In this document: one piece after another, positions 1 to 7,546 of the stretch
How the letters are laid out: every line of letters starts with the position of its first letter
How positions within the stretch are numbered: position 1 is the stretch's first letter
DNA from: JAGZHZ01 sp963929865
GTDB lineage: Bacteria; Bacillota; Clostridia; Lachnospirales; Lachnospiraceae
Length of the DNA stretch: 64,000 bases
Reading direction: 5' to 3'
Assembly: GCA_963929865.1 (NCBI GenBank)
Contig: CAWVKK010000045.1
Span: 32,926-96,925, forward strand
The notes under the pieces: generated by a model
What the model was told of the DNA's origin: nothing
Seen by the model: the letters and a program-made list of their open reading frames with translations, nothing else
The model's database searches: none
Position numbers and translations under genes: made by a program

Positions 1-2506
1 CTACAATAACCTGATTTCCATTTTCCTCCGCCGCGTCGATGACGTCTCTTAAGAGCTTCAGCTGGTCTTCCGCAAGAGAGCGGCTTGCCGGGGTCACTTC
101 CTCTTCTGACGCTGTATCCCATGGCATTGCTCCGCCCCCGTCGCTGTTTCCTGTCGTATTGTCATACGCAAAAAAGATGACTTTATCATTTTCTTTCGCC
201 GCCTCAACAGCCGCCTCATAATCACTCTCAGCCTGTCCTGCCGGAATCCATGCAAGCCGGATCTGCATGTCTTTCAGATCTGCCAAGTCTGTCGGCATAT
301 CGATTCCTGTAAGTTCAATCTTATAGCGTTTTCCTGCTTCCAGATTCATAGTCACTGCGTTTCCGATTCCCATGCCTTCTCTGGAGGAGATTAAATTATT
401 CCATCCCCACTGAGTTCCCTGCCGGTCTCCCGCACCTGAGCTGACATTCTGTCCGTCAACCGTGCAGCTTACATCTCCGCCGATTGACTGCAGGATAAAG
501 GAATATTCCCCGGATTGCGGGACCTCCAGCCATCCAGTCCAGGTGTAGGCTTCGCCGTTTGTGATCGCATTGCCTGGCTGTACCGCGTCTTCTTCATCCG
601 CATTTTCAAAATCTCTTCTTCCGTCTGCGTGAATTCCGACTGTAAAATCAATTACAGGGTCGATCGCAGCCACCTCATCCAGCTCGTAAACCTCGCCGGA
701 TTCCTGATCTTTTACCATAAAGTAAGCTTTTTTGGTGTCTGAAATCTCCTGCACATAGACAGATTCATTGCTCAGCCCATTCATCTCCCAGATGTCAGAA
801 GATGCAAAAACGCCTGTTCCATCTGGACCTGGAATGTATTCCGGAAGCTCGCCGCTTTCTGTCTCTTCCTCTGTCTCCTCTTGCTGAGATCCGGGAGGTC
901 CGAACATTCCGCCGCTGTTTTCCGATACCACTCCGTATGTGCGGACAAATCCATGTTCATCGCCGTCTTCAGACGTATAGATATACTCCTGCGGGATCGT
1001 AGTTCCTGCCAGATCAAGTCCTACGTACGTCGAAACATTTGCATCCTCTCCGATGATCTTCTGCATCGCCTCATATGGTCCGTCGATATAGTTGACTACG
1101 CCGTAGGAGCGTTCTGCTCCTGTTCCGGTAAAAGCATATTCCGCTCCGATTCCGATCATTGCGACAGAGCGCTCGCCTGTGTAATCTTCGCTTGTCAGCG
1201 GAAGCGCATTCCCGTTATTCTGTAGAAGAACGGCTCCGCTTTCTGCGATCTCTTTTACGACTTCATTTGCAGAATCCATATATGCTTCCGTGTAATCCTC
1301 TTCATAGCTGTCGATCAGCGTGATTGCCGTTGCGGAATCCGAGCAGTCTCTGTTCACATCCCGTTTCACTCTCGCCTCTCCGTCCGCATAATAGATATTC
1401 GAATAGGAATAATACAGATATCCTGCGATGCCGTAAGCATACAGATTGTCTTTTACATTCTGGACAATCTCGTCAAAGGTTCCTTCTCCTGCCTCAATTG
1501 CCGCCTCAATATTTTCTTTTGTGTTGTTGCCTACGCTCGGCATTGCCATCGTATTGCCCTGGAAGGAACTCATCTCTTTTTGTCCGCCCCAGTCGCAGCA
1601 GATCATTCCTTTGAATCCGACTATCTCGCGCAGGACGTCCAGATTGATATAGTCATTGCTGTCCGTAAATTCTCCATTTTCCTCTGTAAATCCCGGAATT
1701 TCAATGCTGTTGTATGTTGTCATGACGGAAGCTGCGTTTCCGTATTTAATGGCATATTCAAACGGTGTGACATAGAATTCGTGGAAAGTCTGCTCATCGA
1801 TGGTAACGTTGACGCCGGTGTCTCCATTTGTGCCGTATCCTGCATAATGTTTAATCATAGCGGCAACCCCTTCCGACTGCACGCCTGCTACCTGCTGCGC
1901 GCCGAGCGTTCCTGTCAGATACGGATCTTCTCCCATGGTATCCTTGGTGCGGTTCCAGTGACCGGTGCGCACAACGTCCATCTGTGTCCCCAGCTGGAAA
2001 TTCGATCCGATAATCCGGTTGTCAGAGCCTTCCAGCTGTCCGTACGCATACGCCAGGTCTGTGCTGAAGGTCGATCCTAAGACCATATTTACCGGAAAGC
2101 CTGTCGTCTCATACAGGGAAGTCACCCCGGCGGGACCGTCGTGGTAGAAGGACTCCGGTACGCCAAGTTCCGGGCATCCTGTCGCATATCCCGGATTTCC
2201 CTGGATTGCCGTCTTGTCATTGTTTCCCGCAATCATTGTGTAAAAGCAATCCGTATCTCCGTCGGCGAGCAGCGTGTTGACGATCGCGTCGACAGTGAGC
2301 GCAATTTCCTCTTCCGTCATCTGAAGTCCTTTTTCCAGCGCCTCTCTGGTGTAGAAATCCGGATATGTCACTGTCGTCTCCCCCAATGCCGTCTCCGGCG
2401 CTGCGACGTTGGCGTCTGCCGCCGTCATCTCTTCGGCGCTGACTGGAAATGCGCCAAGCGCCATGCTGGAGGCAAGCCCTAAAGCAATTACTTTTTTAAA
2501 ATTCAT
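1..2506 (-). CDS. Secreted glycoside hydrolase family 3 (beta-glucosidase-like), 3' end outside window
   Basis: The first 835 codons of a secreted GH3 enzyme are visible; the frame is still open at the left edge. A signal peptide (hydrophobic core ending AFPVSAEE) precedes the catalytic barrel. GH3 signatures are IKHYAGYG near residue 220 and the nucleophile motif CDWGG near residue 305. A PA14-like insert (GWLEVPQSGEYSFIL, about residue 650) is typical of beta-glucosidases that bind oligosaccharides. Family knowledge suggests release of terminal sugars from plant or host glycans; the exact sugar cannot be read here. The ATG at 2506 has an AGGAG ribosome site. The gene has its own promoter after the trpXYZ terminator and carries an upstream two-box motif shared with the GHKL kinase gene, so it may be a target of that system. 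Confidence 0.88.
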   Translation of the reverse strand, partial: MNFKKVIALGLASSMALGAFPVSAEEMTAADANVAAPETALGETTVTYPDFYTREALEKGLQMTEEEIALTVDAIVNTLLADGDTDCFYTMIAGNNDKTAIQGNPGYATGCPELGVPESFYHDGPAGVTSLYETTGFPVNMVLGSTFSTDLAYAYGQLEGSDNRIIGSNFQLGTQMDVVRTGHWNRTKDTMGEDPYLTGTLGAQQVAGVQSEGVAAMIKHYAGYGTNGDTGVNVTIDEQTFHEFYVTPFEYAIKYGNAASVMTTYNSIEIPGFTEENGEFTDSNDYINLDVLREIVGFKGMICCDWGGQKEMSSFQGNTMAMPSVGNNTKENIEAAIEAGEGTFDEIVQNVKDNLYAYGIAGYLYYSYSNIYYADGEARVKRDVNRDCSDSATAITLIDSYEEDYTEAYMDSANEVVKEIAESGAVLLQNNGNALPLTSEDYTGERSVAMIGIGAEYAFTGTGAERSYGVVNYIDGPYEAMQKIIGEDANVSTYVGLDLAGTTIPQEYIYTSEDGDEHGFVRTYGVVSENSGGMFGPPGSQQEETEEETESGELPEYIPGPDGTGVFASSDIWEMNGLSNESVYVQEISDTKKAYFMVKDQESGEVYELDEVAAIDPVIDFTVGIHADGRRDFENADEEDAVQPGNAITNGEAYTWTGWLEVPQSGEYSFILQSIGGDVSCTVDGQNVSSGAGDRQGTQWGWNNLISSREGMGIGNAVTMNLEAGKRYKIELTGIDMPTDLADLKDMQIRLAWIPAGQAESDYEAAVEAAKENDKVIFFAYDNTTGNSDGGGAMPWDTASEEEVTPASRSLAEDQLKLLRDVIDAAEENGNQVIV

Positions 2507-2551
2507 TTTCGTTCTCCTTTCTTTTGCGTCCTTTCGTTTTTTGATGAGACC

Positions 2552-2562
2552 ATTGTATCATT
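2552..2562 (-). promoter_or_regulatory. Probable -10 region of the GH3 gene
   Basis: Read on the minus strand, TGATACAAT gives an extended -10 (TG-A-TACAAT), about 45 nt upstream of the start codon. No good -35 hexamer lies 16-18 nt upstream, as expected for an activator-dependent promoter. Confidence 0.5.
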
Positions 2563-2596
2563 TGCTCTTTTTCTCGTTAAGGCGCGCAAAGTATCG

Positions 2597-2632
2597 TTCG
2601 CTCCTCTGACAGTGCTTTTCGCGCTTTTGTCC
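2597..2632 (-). promoter_or_regulatory. Two-box operator-like motif, copy A (upstream of GH3 gene)
   Basis: On the plus strand the site reads TTCGCTC-N13-TTTCGCGCT-N-TTGTCC. The same boxes with identical spacing occur at 7407-7442 upstream of the GHKL kinase. The TTCGC repeats start 22 bp apart (two helical turns), as in the paired direct repeats bound by LytTR regulators. The motif ends about 35-40 bp upstream of the -10, a usual activator position. The binding protein is not known. Confidence 0.5.
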
Positions 2633-2664
2633 AGCTTGCCGTAATGCCATCCTAACCGTCTGTC

Positions 2665-2730
2665 AAAAAAAATCCGGAAAGCCTGCCGGGAGGCGCCTGT
2701 ATCCGCGCCTCCCTTTTAGAACTTTCCGGA
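2665..2730 (-). terminator. Rho-independent terminator after trpZ
   Basis: On the minus strand an outer stem TCCGGAAAG/CTTTCCGGA encloses a second GC-rich hairpin (GGGAGGCGC/GGCGCCTCCC-type pairing) and is followed by a run of T at 2672-2665. The 327-nt interval 2507-2833 otherwise holds only the GH3 promoter and two-box motif. Confidence 0.8.
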
Positions 2731-2833
2731 GTATGTGTGCCGTCTTTTTTCTGTTGTATGTGCAGATTCTTCTCTTTTGTCTGGAAAGACTGATGTCTTG
2801 TATTTTTCCGTCATCGCCTGATGGGCAGTCTCC

Positions 2834-3607
2834 TTAGTTGCCGCATTCAATGCTGATCTGGTTAAACCGCTCTAAGATCTGATCAACTTTCACTTTCTTT
2901 TTTTCCTCCCCTGCGACGTCAATCACGGCTTTTCCCTCGTGCATCATCAGCAGCCGGTCGCCGTATTCTACGGCATAGCGGAGATTGTGCGTTACCATAA
3001 TCGTAGTCAGTTTCTTCTCCTCTACAATTTTTCCGGTCAGCTCCATAATCCGCTCCGCCGTCTTCGGGTCGAGCGCCGCCGTATGTTCATCCAGAATCAG
3101 AAAATCGATCGGCGTCATCGTAGACATCACAAGGGACATTGCCTGGCGCTGTCCCCCTGAGAGGGAACCTACTTTCACGTTCAGCTTTTCCTCCAGCCCC
3201 AGATTCAGCTGGCTTAAACATTCTCTGTAATATGAAATTCTTTCTTTGTTTGTCCCTCTGGAAAGTCCGAAAAATTTTCCTTTATTGTCTGCCATCGCCA
3301 TGTTCTCCAGGATCGTCATATTTGGACATGTCCCCATCGCCGGATTTTGGTATACTCTCCCGATTCTCTTCAGTCTCTTATATTCTTTTTCTCTTGTGAT
3401 GTCATGCCCGTCGATCAAAATTTTTCCGCCGTCCACATCGATACTGCCGCAGATCAGATTCAGCATAGAGGTCTTTCCGGAACCGTTGCTGCCGATCACG
3501 GACACAAACTGTCCCTTTTCAATCGTCAGGTTGAAATCCTGAAACAGGCACATTTCGTTTATCGTACCCGGATTATAATATTTTTCAATATGTTTCAGCT
3601 CAAGCAT
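2834..3607 (-). CDS. trpZ: ABC transporter ATPase, tryptophan (trpXYZ-type) uptake
   Basis: A 257-residue ABC ATPase energising the permease encoded just upstream. Walker A is GSNGSGKTSMLN (about residue 40), the signature is LSGGQRQAM and Walker B is FLILDEHTAALD. The EHTAALD form is common in ATPases that partner ABC_sub_bind-type binding proteins. The start overlaps the permease stop by 8 bp, so translation is coupled. This is the last gene of a binding protein-permease-ATPase operon behind a T-box leader with a UGG specifier, which points to tryptophan or a precursor as substrate. Substrate is inferred from the leader, not from the protein. Confidence 0.8.
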   Translation of the reverse strand: MLELKHIEKYYNPGTINEMCLFQDFNLTIEKGQFVSVIGSNGSGKTSMLNLICGSIDVDGGKILIDGHDITREKEYKRLKRIGRVYQNPAMGTCPNMTILENMAMADNKGKFFGLSRGTNKERISYYRECLSQLNLGLEEKLNVKVGSLSGGQRQAMSLVMSTMTPIDFLILDEHTAALDPKTAERIMELTGKIVEEKKLTTIMVTHNLRYAVEYGDRLLMMHEGKAVIDVAGEEKKKVKVDQILERFNQISIECGN

Positions 3608-4481
3608 AATGTTTCACCTTCTTCTTCCGATCCATGCTGACAATCAAAATCGCCAGGAATAATACAGCCGTGATCAGTTTCATCGCCTGCGGATTAAAAA
3701 ATTTAATGGCGAGCGCCACGCACGCTTTGTACAGAATAGAGCCGACAAAGACGGCTGTTGTCGCTTTTACCTTCGGCAGTTTCTTAAACAGCGCCATCCC
3801 TATAATGACGCTGGCAAGTCCGATGACCATGGAGCCTGTCCCGGTTGAGATGTCAAAGACTCTCTGCTCCTGGCAGAACACGCATCCGCTTAATGCGACA
3901 AGTCCATTTGCGATCGCAAGCCCTAAAATTTTTACATTTCCTTTATCCTTTGCCAGAGAAGTGACAAGGTTGTCGTTGTCTCCGACAGCGCGCAGCAGAT
4001 AGCCTGACTTTGTCTTTAAATATAAATCGAGCAGAATTTTGCTGATCAGCACAACCGCTAAAATCAGCGCGATCTTTGCGTAAGCCGGAACCGTATCTCC
4101 AAAGAGCTGTGTGAGCATATCGTTTTTGAACATCGTCTGTCTGGAAAAAAGAGGAACATTATTTGTTCCTGCAATCTCCAGATTTACCGTGTACAGCGCC
4201 GTCATCATGATAATTCCCGACAGCAGATCCCGCACTTTGCCTTTTACATGGATCAGCCCTGTGCAGACTCCAGCCGCCGCTCCTGCCAGAAAAGAAATGG
4301 GAATCGTCAGATACGGATTCATCCCTTTTGTGATCAGAGCGGCCGTCACCGCCGCTCCTAAGGGAAAGCTGCCATCCACTGTCAGATCCGGAAAATCTAA
4401 TATTTTATATGTGATATAAACTCCAAGGGCAAGGATTCCATAAATAAGTCCCTGTTCTACCGCCGTAAGTATAAAGTCCAT
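3600..4481 (-). CDS. trpY: ABC transporter permease, tryptophan (trpXYZ-type) uptake
   Basis: A 293-residue integral membrane protein of the branched-chain/ribose permease fold, with about eight hydrophobic segments. The N-terminal ITYKILDFPDLTVDG segment and the following glycine/alanine-rich helix are characteristic of the permease that accompanies ABC_sub_bind lipoproteins. It should form the membrane channel for the substrate carried by the protein at 4530-5537. It lies between the binding protein gene (48-bp gap) and the ATPase gene (8-bp overlap), which fits a single transcript from the T-box promoter. Confidence 0.8.
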   Translation of the reverse strand: MDFILTAVEQGLIYGILALGVYITYKILDFPDLTVDGSFPLGAAVTAALITKGMNPYLTIPISFLAGAAAGVCTGLIHVKGKVRDLLSGIIMMTALYTVNLEIAGTNNVPLFSRQTMFKNDMLTQLFGDTVPAYAKIALILAVVLISKILLDLYLKTKSGYLLRAVGDNDNLVTSLAKDKGNVKILGLAIANGLVALSGCVFCQEQRVFDISTGTGSMVIGLASVIIGMALFKKLPKVKATTAVFVGSILYKACVALAIKFFNPQAMKLITAVLFLAILIVSMDRKKKVKHYA

Positions 4482-4529
4482 GTTTCTCCTTCCTCCGTCT
4501 CGTCTGTGCTTCTCGCCGAATGATTCTGT

Positions 4530-5537
4530 TTATTCCGCCGCAATCTCGGTAAAGATCTCCGTCGCCCGCTCTGTCATCGTCTCTGGAATTTCGATTCCCA
4601 GATTTGCCGCAGCCGCCTCATTGATGTACAGGTTGCTCTCTGTCCGCTGCTCAAACGGCATATCCTCGGCGCTTGCCTCCCCCTTTAAAATCTTCGCCGC
4701 CATTCTTCCGGTGTCTTTTCCCAGGCTGACATAGTCCAGTCCCTCTGCGGCAAGACATCCAATTTTTACCTGTTCGATCTCGCTGCCAAATACGGGAATA
4801 TTTTTTTCATTTGCCTGCTCTAGGATTGCCGGCAGAAAGCTGACCACCGTGTTGTCCGTCAGATTTGTCAGACAGTCTACTTTTTCAAGCAGGTCTGCTG
4901 TGGCAAGCGGTATCTCCGAAGTGCTTGTCACGCCTGCCACTTCAATCTCAAAGCCGTATTCCGGCGCAAGCTCTTCATACTGGGTGATGCTGTAGACAGA
5001 GTTTGCCTCGCTCGTCGTATATAAAATTCCAATTGTCTGTGCGTCCGGCAAAACCTCACGGATCATTTTTAGCTGCGCCTCCACCGGGAGCTGATCGCTC
5101 GTACCTGTCACAGCGCCGACCGGCATTCCGTCTTCCGTCGCAAGCTCTGCCTCTGCCGGGTTTGTCACAGCCGTGTAGACAACCGGTATTCCAGAATCCA
5201 TCGCCGCATTGTAGGCTGCCTGGGCGCTCGGCGTTGCAATCGCACAGATCAGGTCTACGTCGTCTGCCACAAAGCTCTGCGCAATCTGGGAAGCAGTTCC
5301 CATATCGGCTGCCGCGTTGTTGATCCGTACGGTCAAATTTTTCCCTTCTTCAATTCCTTCTTCTTTTAATCCTTCCAGGAATCCTTCCCGGCAGTTGTCC
5401 AAAGAACCGTGTTCTGCAAACTGCGAGATCCCGATTGTATAAGTTTCTTCCTCCGCACAGCTTAAACTTCCTGCCGTTATCACTGTCATCGCCGTCATAA
5501 TTGTTCCTGCCATCATTGCCATCATTTTCTTTTTCAT
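4530..5537 (-). CDS. trpX: ABC transporter substrate-binding protein, ABC_sub_bind family
   Basis: A 335-residue exported binding protein. The N-terminus has a lysine-rich start and hydrophobic core ending GSLSC, a weak lipobox that could anchor it by the cysteine. The mature part has two periplasmic-binding-protein lobes (TYTIGISQFAEH, AIATPSAQAAYNA, PVVYTAVTNPAEAEL, IGILYTTSEANS) diagnostic of the family found in trpX-type systems. It captures the ligand outside the membrane and feeds the permease. The ATG has a GGAGAG ribosome site. It is the first gene behind the T-box leader, so synthesis should rise when the cognate tRNA (probably Trp) is uncharged. Confidence 0.8.
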   Translation of the reverse strand: MKKKMMAMMAGTIMTAMTVITAGSLSCAEEETYTIGISQFAEHGSLDNCREGFLEGLKEEGIEEGKNLTVRINNAAADMGTASQIAQSFVADDVDLICAIATPSAQAAYNAAMDSGIPVVYTAVTNPAEAELATEDGMPVGAVTGTSDQLPVEAQLKMIREVLPDAQTIGILYTTSEANSVYSITQYEELAPEYGFEIEVAGVTSTSEIPLATADLLEKVDCLTNLTDNTVVSFLPAILEQANEKNIPVFGSEIEQVKIGCLAAEGLDYVSLGKDTGRMAAKILKGEASAEDMPFEQRTESNLYINEAAAANLGIEIPETMTERATEIFTEIAAE

Positions 5538-5607
5538 ACTCGTTCTCTCCTTTTTTTTAAACTATCCGCCGCTGAGACAGCGCTGCTGTATGAGTCCTCC
5601 CTGAAAA

Positions 5608-5648
5608 CAAAAAAATCCGCCTCAAACTATTTCTAGTTTGAGACGGTA
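5608..5648 (-). terminator. Regulated terminator of the T-box leader
   Basis: The hairpin CCGUCUCAAACUA/UAGUUUGAGGCGG with a GAAA loop is followed by a U run (5615-5609). Its 5' arm lies just after the T-box core, so an antiterminator can compete with it. Confidence 0.88.
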
Positions 5649-5890
5649 ATAACATTCTTATTATCGCGGTACCACTCAATTTGACATTCAAAAATTGTCC
5701 TCTCTCTCACGTACAATCATACGCTCCTGATTGATAACGGGTTCGGTTCCCGACGACACCTACTCTTTTTCTTTCAGCTCGTCCTCAAAAGCCCATTCAG
5801 CTATAACGCCCATACAGCAATCCCACCGCCTGCTGCTCTCTGTGATTTCTTTTAAAGCTTACTCCTCTTTCTCATCGGTTTTTCTTTTTC
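5608..5890 (-). promoter_or_regulatory. T-box leader riboswitch, probable tryptophan specifier
   Basis: The transcript has AGUA (about 5862) and an AGC/GCU helix flanking an internal loop that holds GAA-UGG-G, making UGG at 5795-5793 the likely specifier codon (Trp). The apical GCAGC...GCUG stem carries GGCGGUGGG. A stem III-like CGGG/CCCG hairpin follows. The T-box core UGGUACCGCG is at 5674-5665 and the competing terminator at 5646-5608. One caution: UGGU would pair perfectly with a tRNA whose discriminator base is A, while bacterial tRNA-Trp usually has G, giving a G-U wobble. The reading as a T-box is firm; the amino acid is less so. Confidence 0.88.
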
Positions 5891-5896
5891 TGATGT

Positions 5897-7321
5897 CTAT
5901 AGTCTAATACCAAATTTTTTGTTTGTCAACCTTTTTCTTTTTGATTTTATTTTTCCAGCTGTCACATTGTCCTGGCTGCATTGTCCTTTTTCGTCCATCA
6001 GCAAAATCATCGTCGTAAATACGGAACCTGCGCTGTTTGTCTTATAAACCCCGTCGTATTTTTCCACAATGCTCTTGACAACCTGAATTCCCCATCCATA
6101 CAGTTCTCTCTGCGACCTGCTTGTCTGCAGATCGGGATTTTCTGCCATAGCGCCGTACAGCGCAGGTTGTTCGGTTTCAATATGCAGGTACGCTTTGCGT
6201 TTTCCAATTTTTATTCTCACAAATCCATCGCTCGCTTTCGCCGCCGTCTCAATCGCATTGTCGCACAGATTCATGATCAGCATATTCAGATCATACATTT
6301 CTACGATTCCGTTTTCAGGTACGCTCACTTCTATCTGAAAATCCACTCCGCATTTTTGAGCCGCTCTTTTTTTCTGGTTCAAAATCAGATTTAGAATCCC
6401 GTCATCTGTGTAGGCGACCATTTCTATATCATCCGGCAAAGATCTCTTTCGTTTTTTCAGATACTGACGAGCCTCTTCATATTCTCCTGCGTCCATAAGC
6501 ATCTCCATACAGTCCAGATGCGCTTTATAGCCGTGCTGAAACCGTCTTAGAGATTCGCATATCTCCATCATTTCATTAAAATACTGCTGCTGAATTTTCA
6601 GATACGTTTTCTGCAGCATTCCTGTTTTCTGCATCTCATTTTTTTTCACTAAAAGACTGATGAAGGAATAAAAAACGACCGGAATCATCACCCAGCTGAC
6701 AGGAAGCAGAATATCCGAAAAAGACATCCGGCCGCTCTGGGAAAAAATTGCCATTGTCTTTTGCGCTGCAAAATCCTCGACCAGACAGACTCCTCCGAGC
6801 AGCATCCAATAAAACAGCGACACGTTCCCCTCCAGCTTCACAGCGCGGTCCGCCAGAAAATCTGCGATCGGTATCATCGCAAGCTTCAGGCAGATACGCC
6901 GCGCAGAGAACAGACAGAACCATTGAAAATCCGTTGGATTTGGGGCAGTCAGGTTCGCCGCCATAATTCCCATATGTTCCAGGGAAATCAGAATACTGAA
7001 AAAAGTAATGCACACCGTCAGTTTTTCATACCATTTCCCTCTGCACAAAAAAAGCGTATAGAAAAACGGAATGCCTATCATGGCGGTAATATAGCATACG
7101 ACGTTGTTTTCGCTGACCCAGTCCACAGCCGCCAATATACAGGTAAAGCCGACCGCTCCCCAAATCCACCTGTCCCGTTTTTCTCCTCTGCGGGGTTTTG
7201 GAAGAAAAAGCTTATGGATGAAGTAAAAAAATGCAATTGCCTCTATCAGCTGTCCCACCGTGTTGACCGTCCATACCCAGGGATTGCGAAAGAGGTTTCC
7301 GCTGCCGCTTAATTCAATCAT
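5897..7321 (-). CDS. GHKL (AgrC-like) sensor histidine kinase, orphan
   Basis: A roughly 474-residue kinase with a membrane-embedded N-terminal half (about six or seven hydrophobic segments) and a cytoplasmic GHKL half. The phosphoacceptor region is RRFQHGYKAHL, the ATPase N-box LIMNLCDNAIETAA and the G-box GWGIQVVKSIVEKYDG, a pattern of AgrC/LytS-type quorum or peptide sensors that signal to LytTR regulators. No LytTR regulator is present in the window. A longer in-frame ATG at 7363 overlaps the likely -10, so the start is placed at 7321. The AGGAGG site is 16 nt from that ATG but well placed for an out-of-frame four-codon ORF at 7328-7314. Its promoter shares a motif with the GH3 gene. No terminator follows before the T-box. 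Confidence 0.82.
   Translation of the reverse strand: MIELSGSGNLFRNPWVWTVNTVGQLIEAIAFFYFIHKLFLPKPRRGEKRDRWIWGAVGFTCILAAVDWVSENNVVCYITAMIGIPFFYTLFLCRGKWYEKLTVCITFFSILISLEHMGIMAANLTAPNPTDFQWFCLFSARRICLKLAMIPIADFLADRAVKLEGNVSLFYWMLLGGVCLVEDFAAQKTMAIFSQSGRMSFSDILLPVSWVMIPVVFYSFISLLVKKNEMQKTGMLQKTYLKIQQQYFNEMMEICESLRRFQHGYKAHLDCMEMLMDAGEYEEARQYLKKRKRSLPDDIEMVAYTDDGILNLILNQKKRAAQKCGVDFQIEVSVPENGIVEMYDLNMLIMNLCDNAIETAAKASDGFVRIKIGKRKAYLHIETEQPALYGAMAENPDLQTSRSQRELYGWGIQVVKSIVEKYDGVYKTNSAGSVFTTMILLMDEKGQCSQDNVTAGKIKSKRKRLTNKKFGIRL
5901..5929 (-). promoter_or_regulatory. Promoter of the T-box/trpXYZ transcript
   Basis: TTGACA (5929-5924), a 17-nt spacer and TAGACT (5906-5901) lie on the minus strand. 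The promoter sits inside the last codons of the GHKL kinase gene and puts the transcript start near 5894, at the beginning of the T-box fold. Confidence 0.75.
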
Positions 7322-7358
7322 ATCCCATTTTCTTTGTCCTCCTTTCTTTTTTGATGGT

Positions 7359-7364
7359 ATCATA
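7359..7364 (-). promoter_or_regulatory. Probable -10 hexamer of the GHKL kinase gene
   Basis: TATGAT on the minus strand, preceded by TGGTAA, lies 38 nt upstream of the chosen start. No consensus -35 is seen; the two-box motif at 7407-7442 lies about 43 bp upstream. Confidence 0.5.
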
Positions 7365-7406
7365 TTACCATCTCCCTCTTTTTTTCACAATTTTCCAAAC
7401 GGTGCA

Positions 7407-7442
7407 TTCGCTCTTTCTATCTGTCATTTCGCGCTCTTGTCC
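7407..7442 (-). promoter_or_regulatory. Two-box operator-like motif, copy B (upstream of GHKL kinase gene)
   Basis: TTCGCTC-N13-TTTCGCGCT-N-TTGTCC on the plus strand, with the same spacing as 2597-2632 but an unrelated N13. Identical boxes with diverged spacers indicate a selected binding site rather than a duplicated segment. Confidence 0.5.
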
Positions 7443-7468
7443 TGTAAAAAGGATGAAAAATTTTTTTG

Positions 7469-7514
7469 CAAAAAACTTCAGGGCTGTCTATCTCAAAGAT
7501 AGACAGCCCTGAAG
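7469..7514 (-). terminator. Rho-independent terminator after mglC
   Basis: A long perfect stem (CTTCAGGGCTGTCTATCT with its complement) and short loop at 7514-7476 is followed on the minus strand by a T run at 7475-7470. It ends the mgl operon just before the GHKL kinase promoter. Confidence 0.9.
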
Positions 7515-7546
7515 CTGCATAATAAGGGTAGATTTGTATTGTCAGA

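Noticed and set aside
881..2482. Several plus-strand ORFs of 60-166 codons opposite the GH3 gene
   Set aside because: They are antisense frames of a clear GH3 protein and have no ribosome sites or recognisable domains.
5791..5800. ATG (Met) or AAT (Asn) as T-box specifier
   Set aside because: The GAA-NNN-purine register with flanking AGC/GCU helix puts TGG in the codon position and the genes downstream are trpXYZ-like; recorded as a caveat only.
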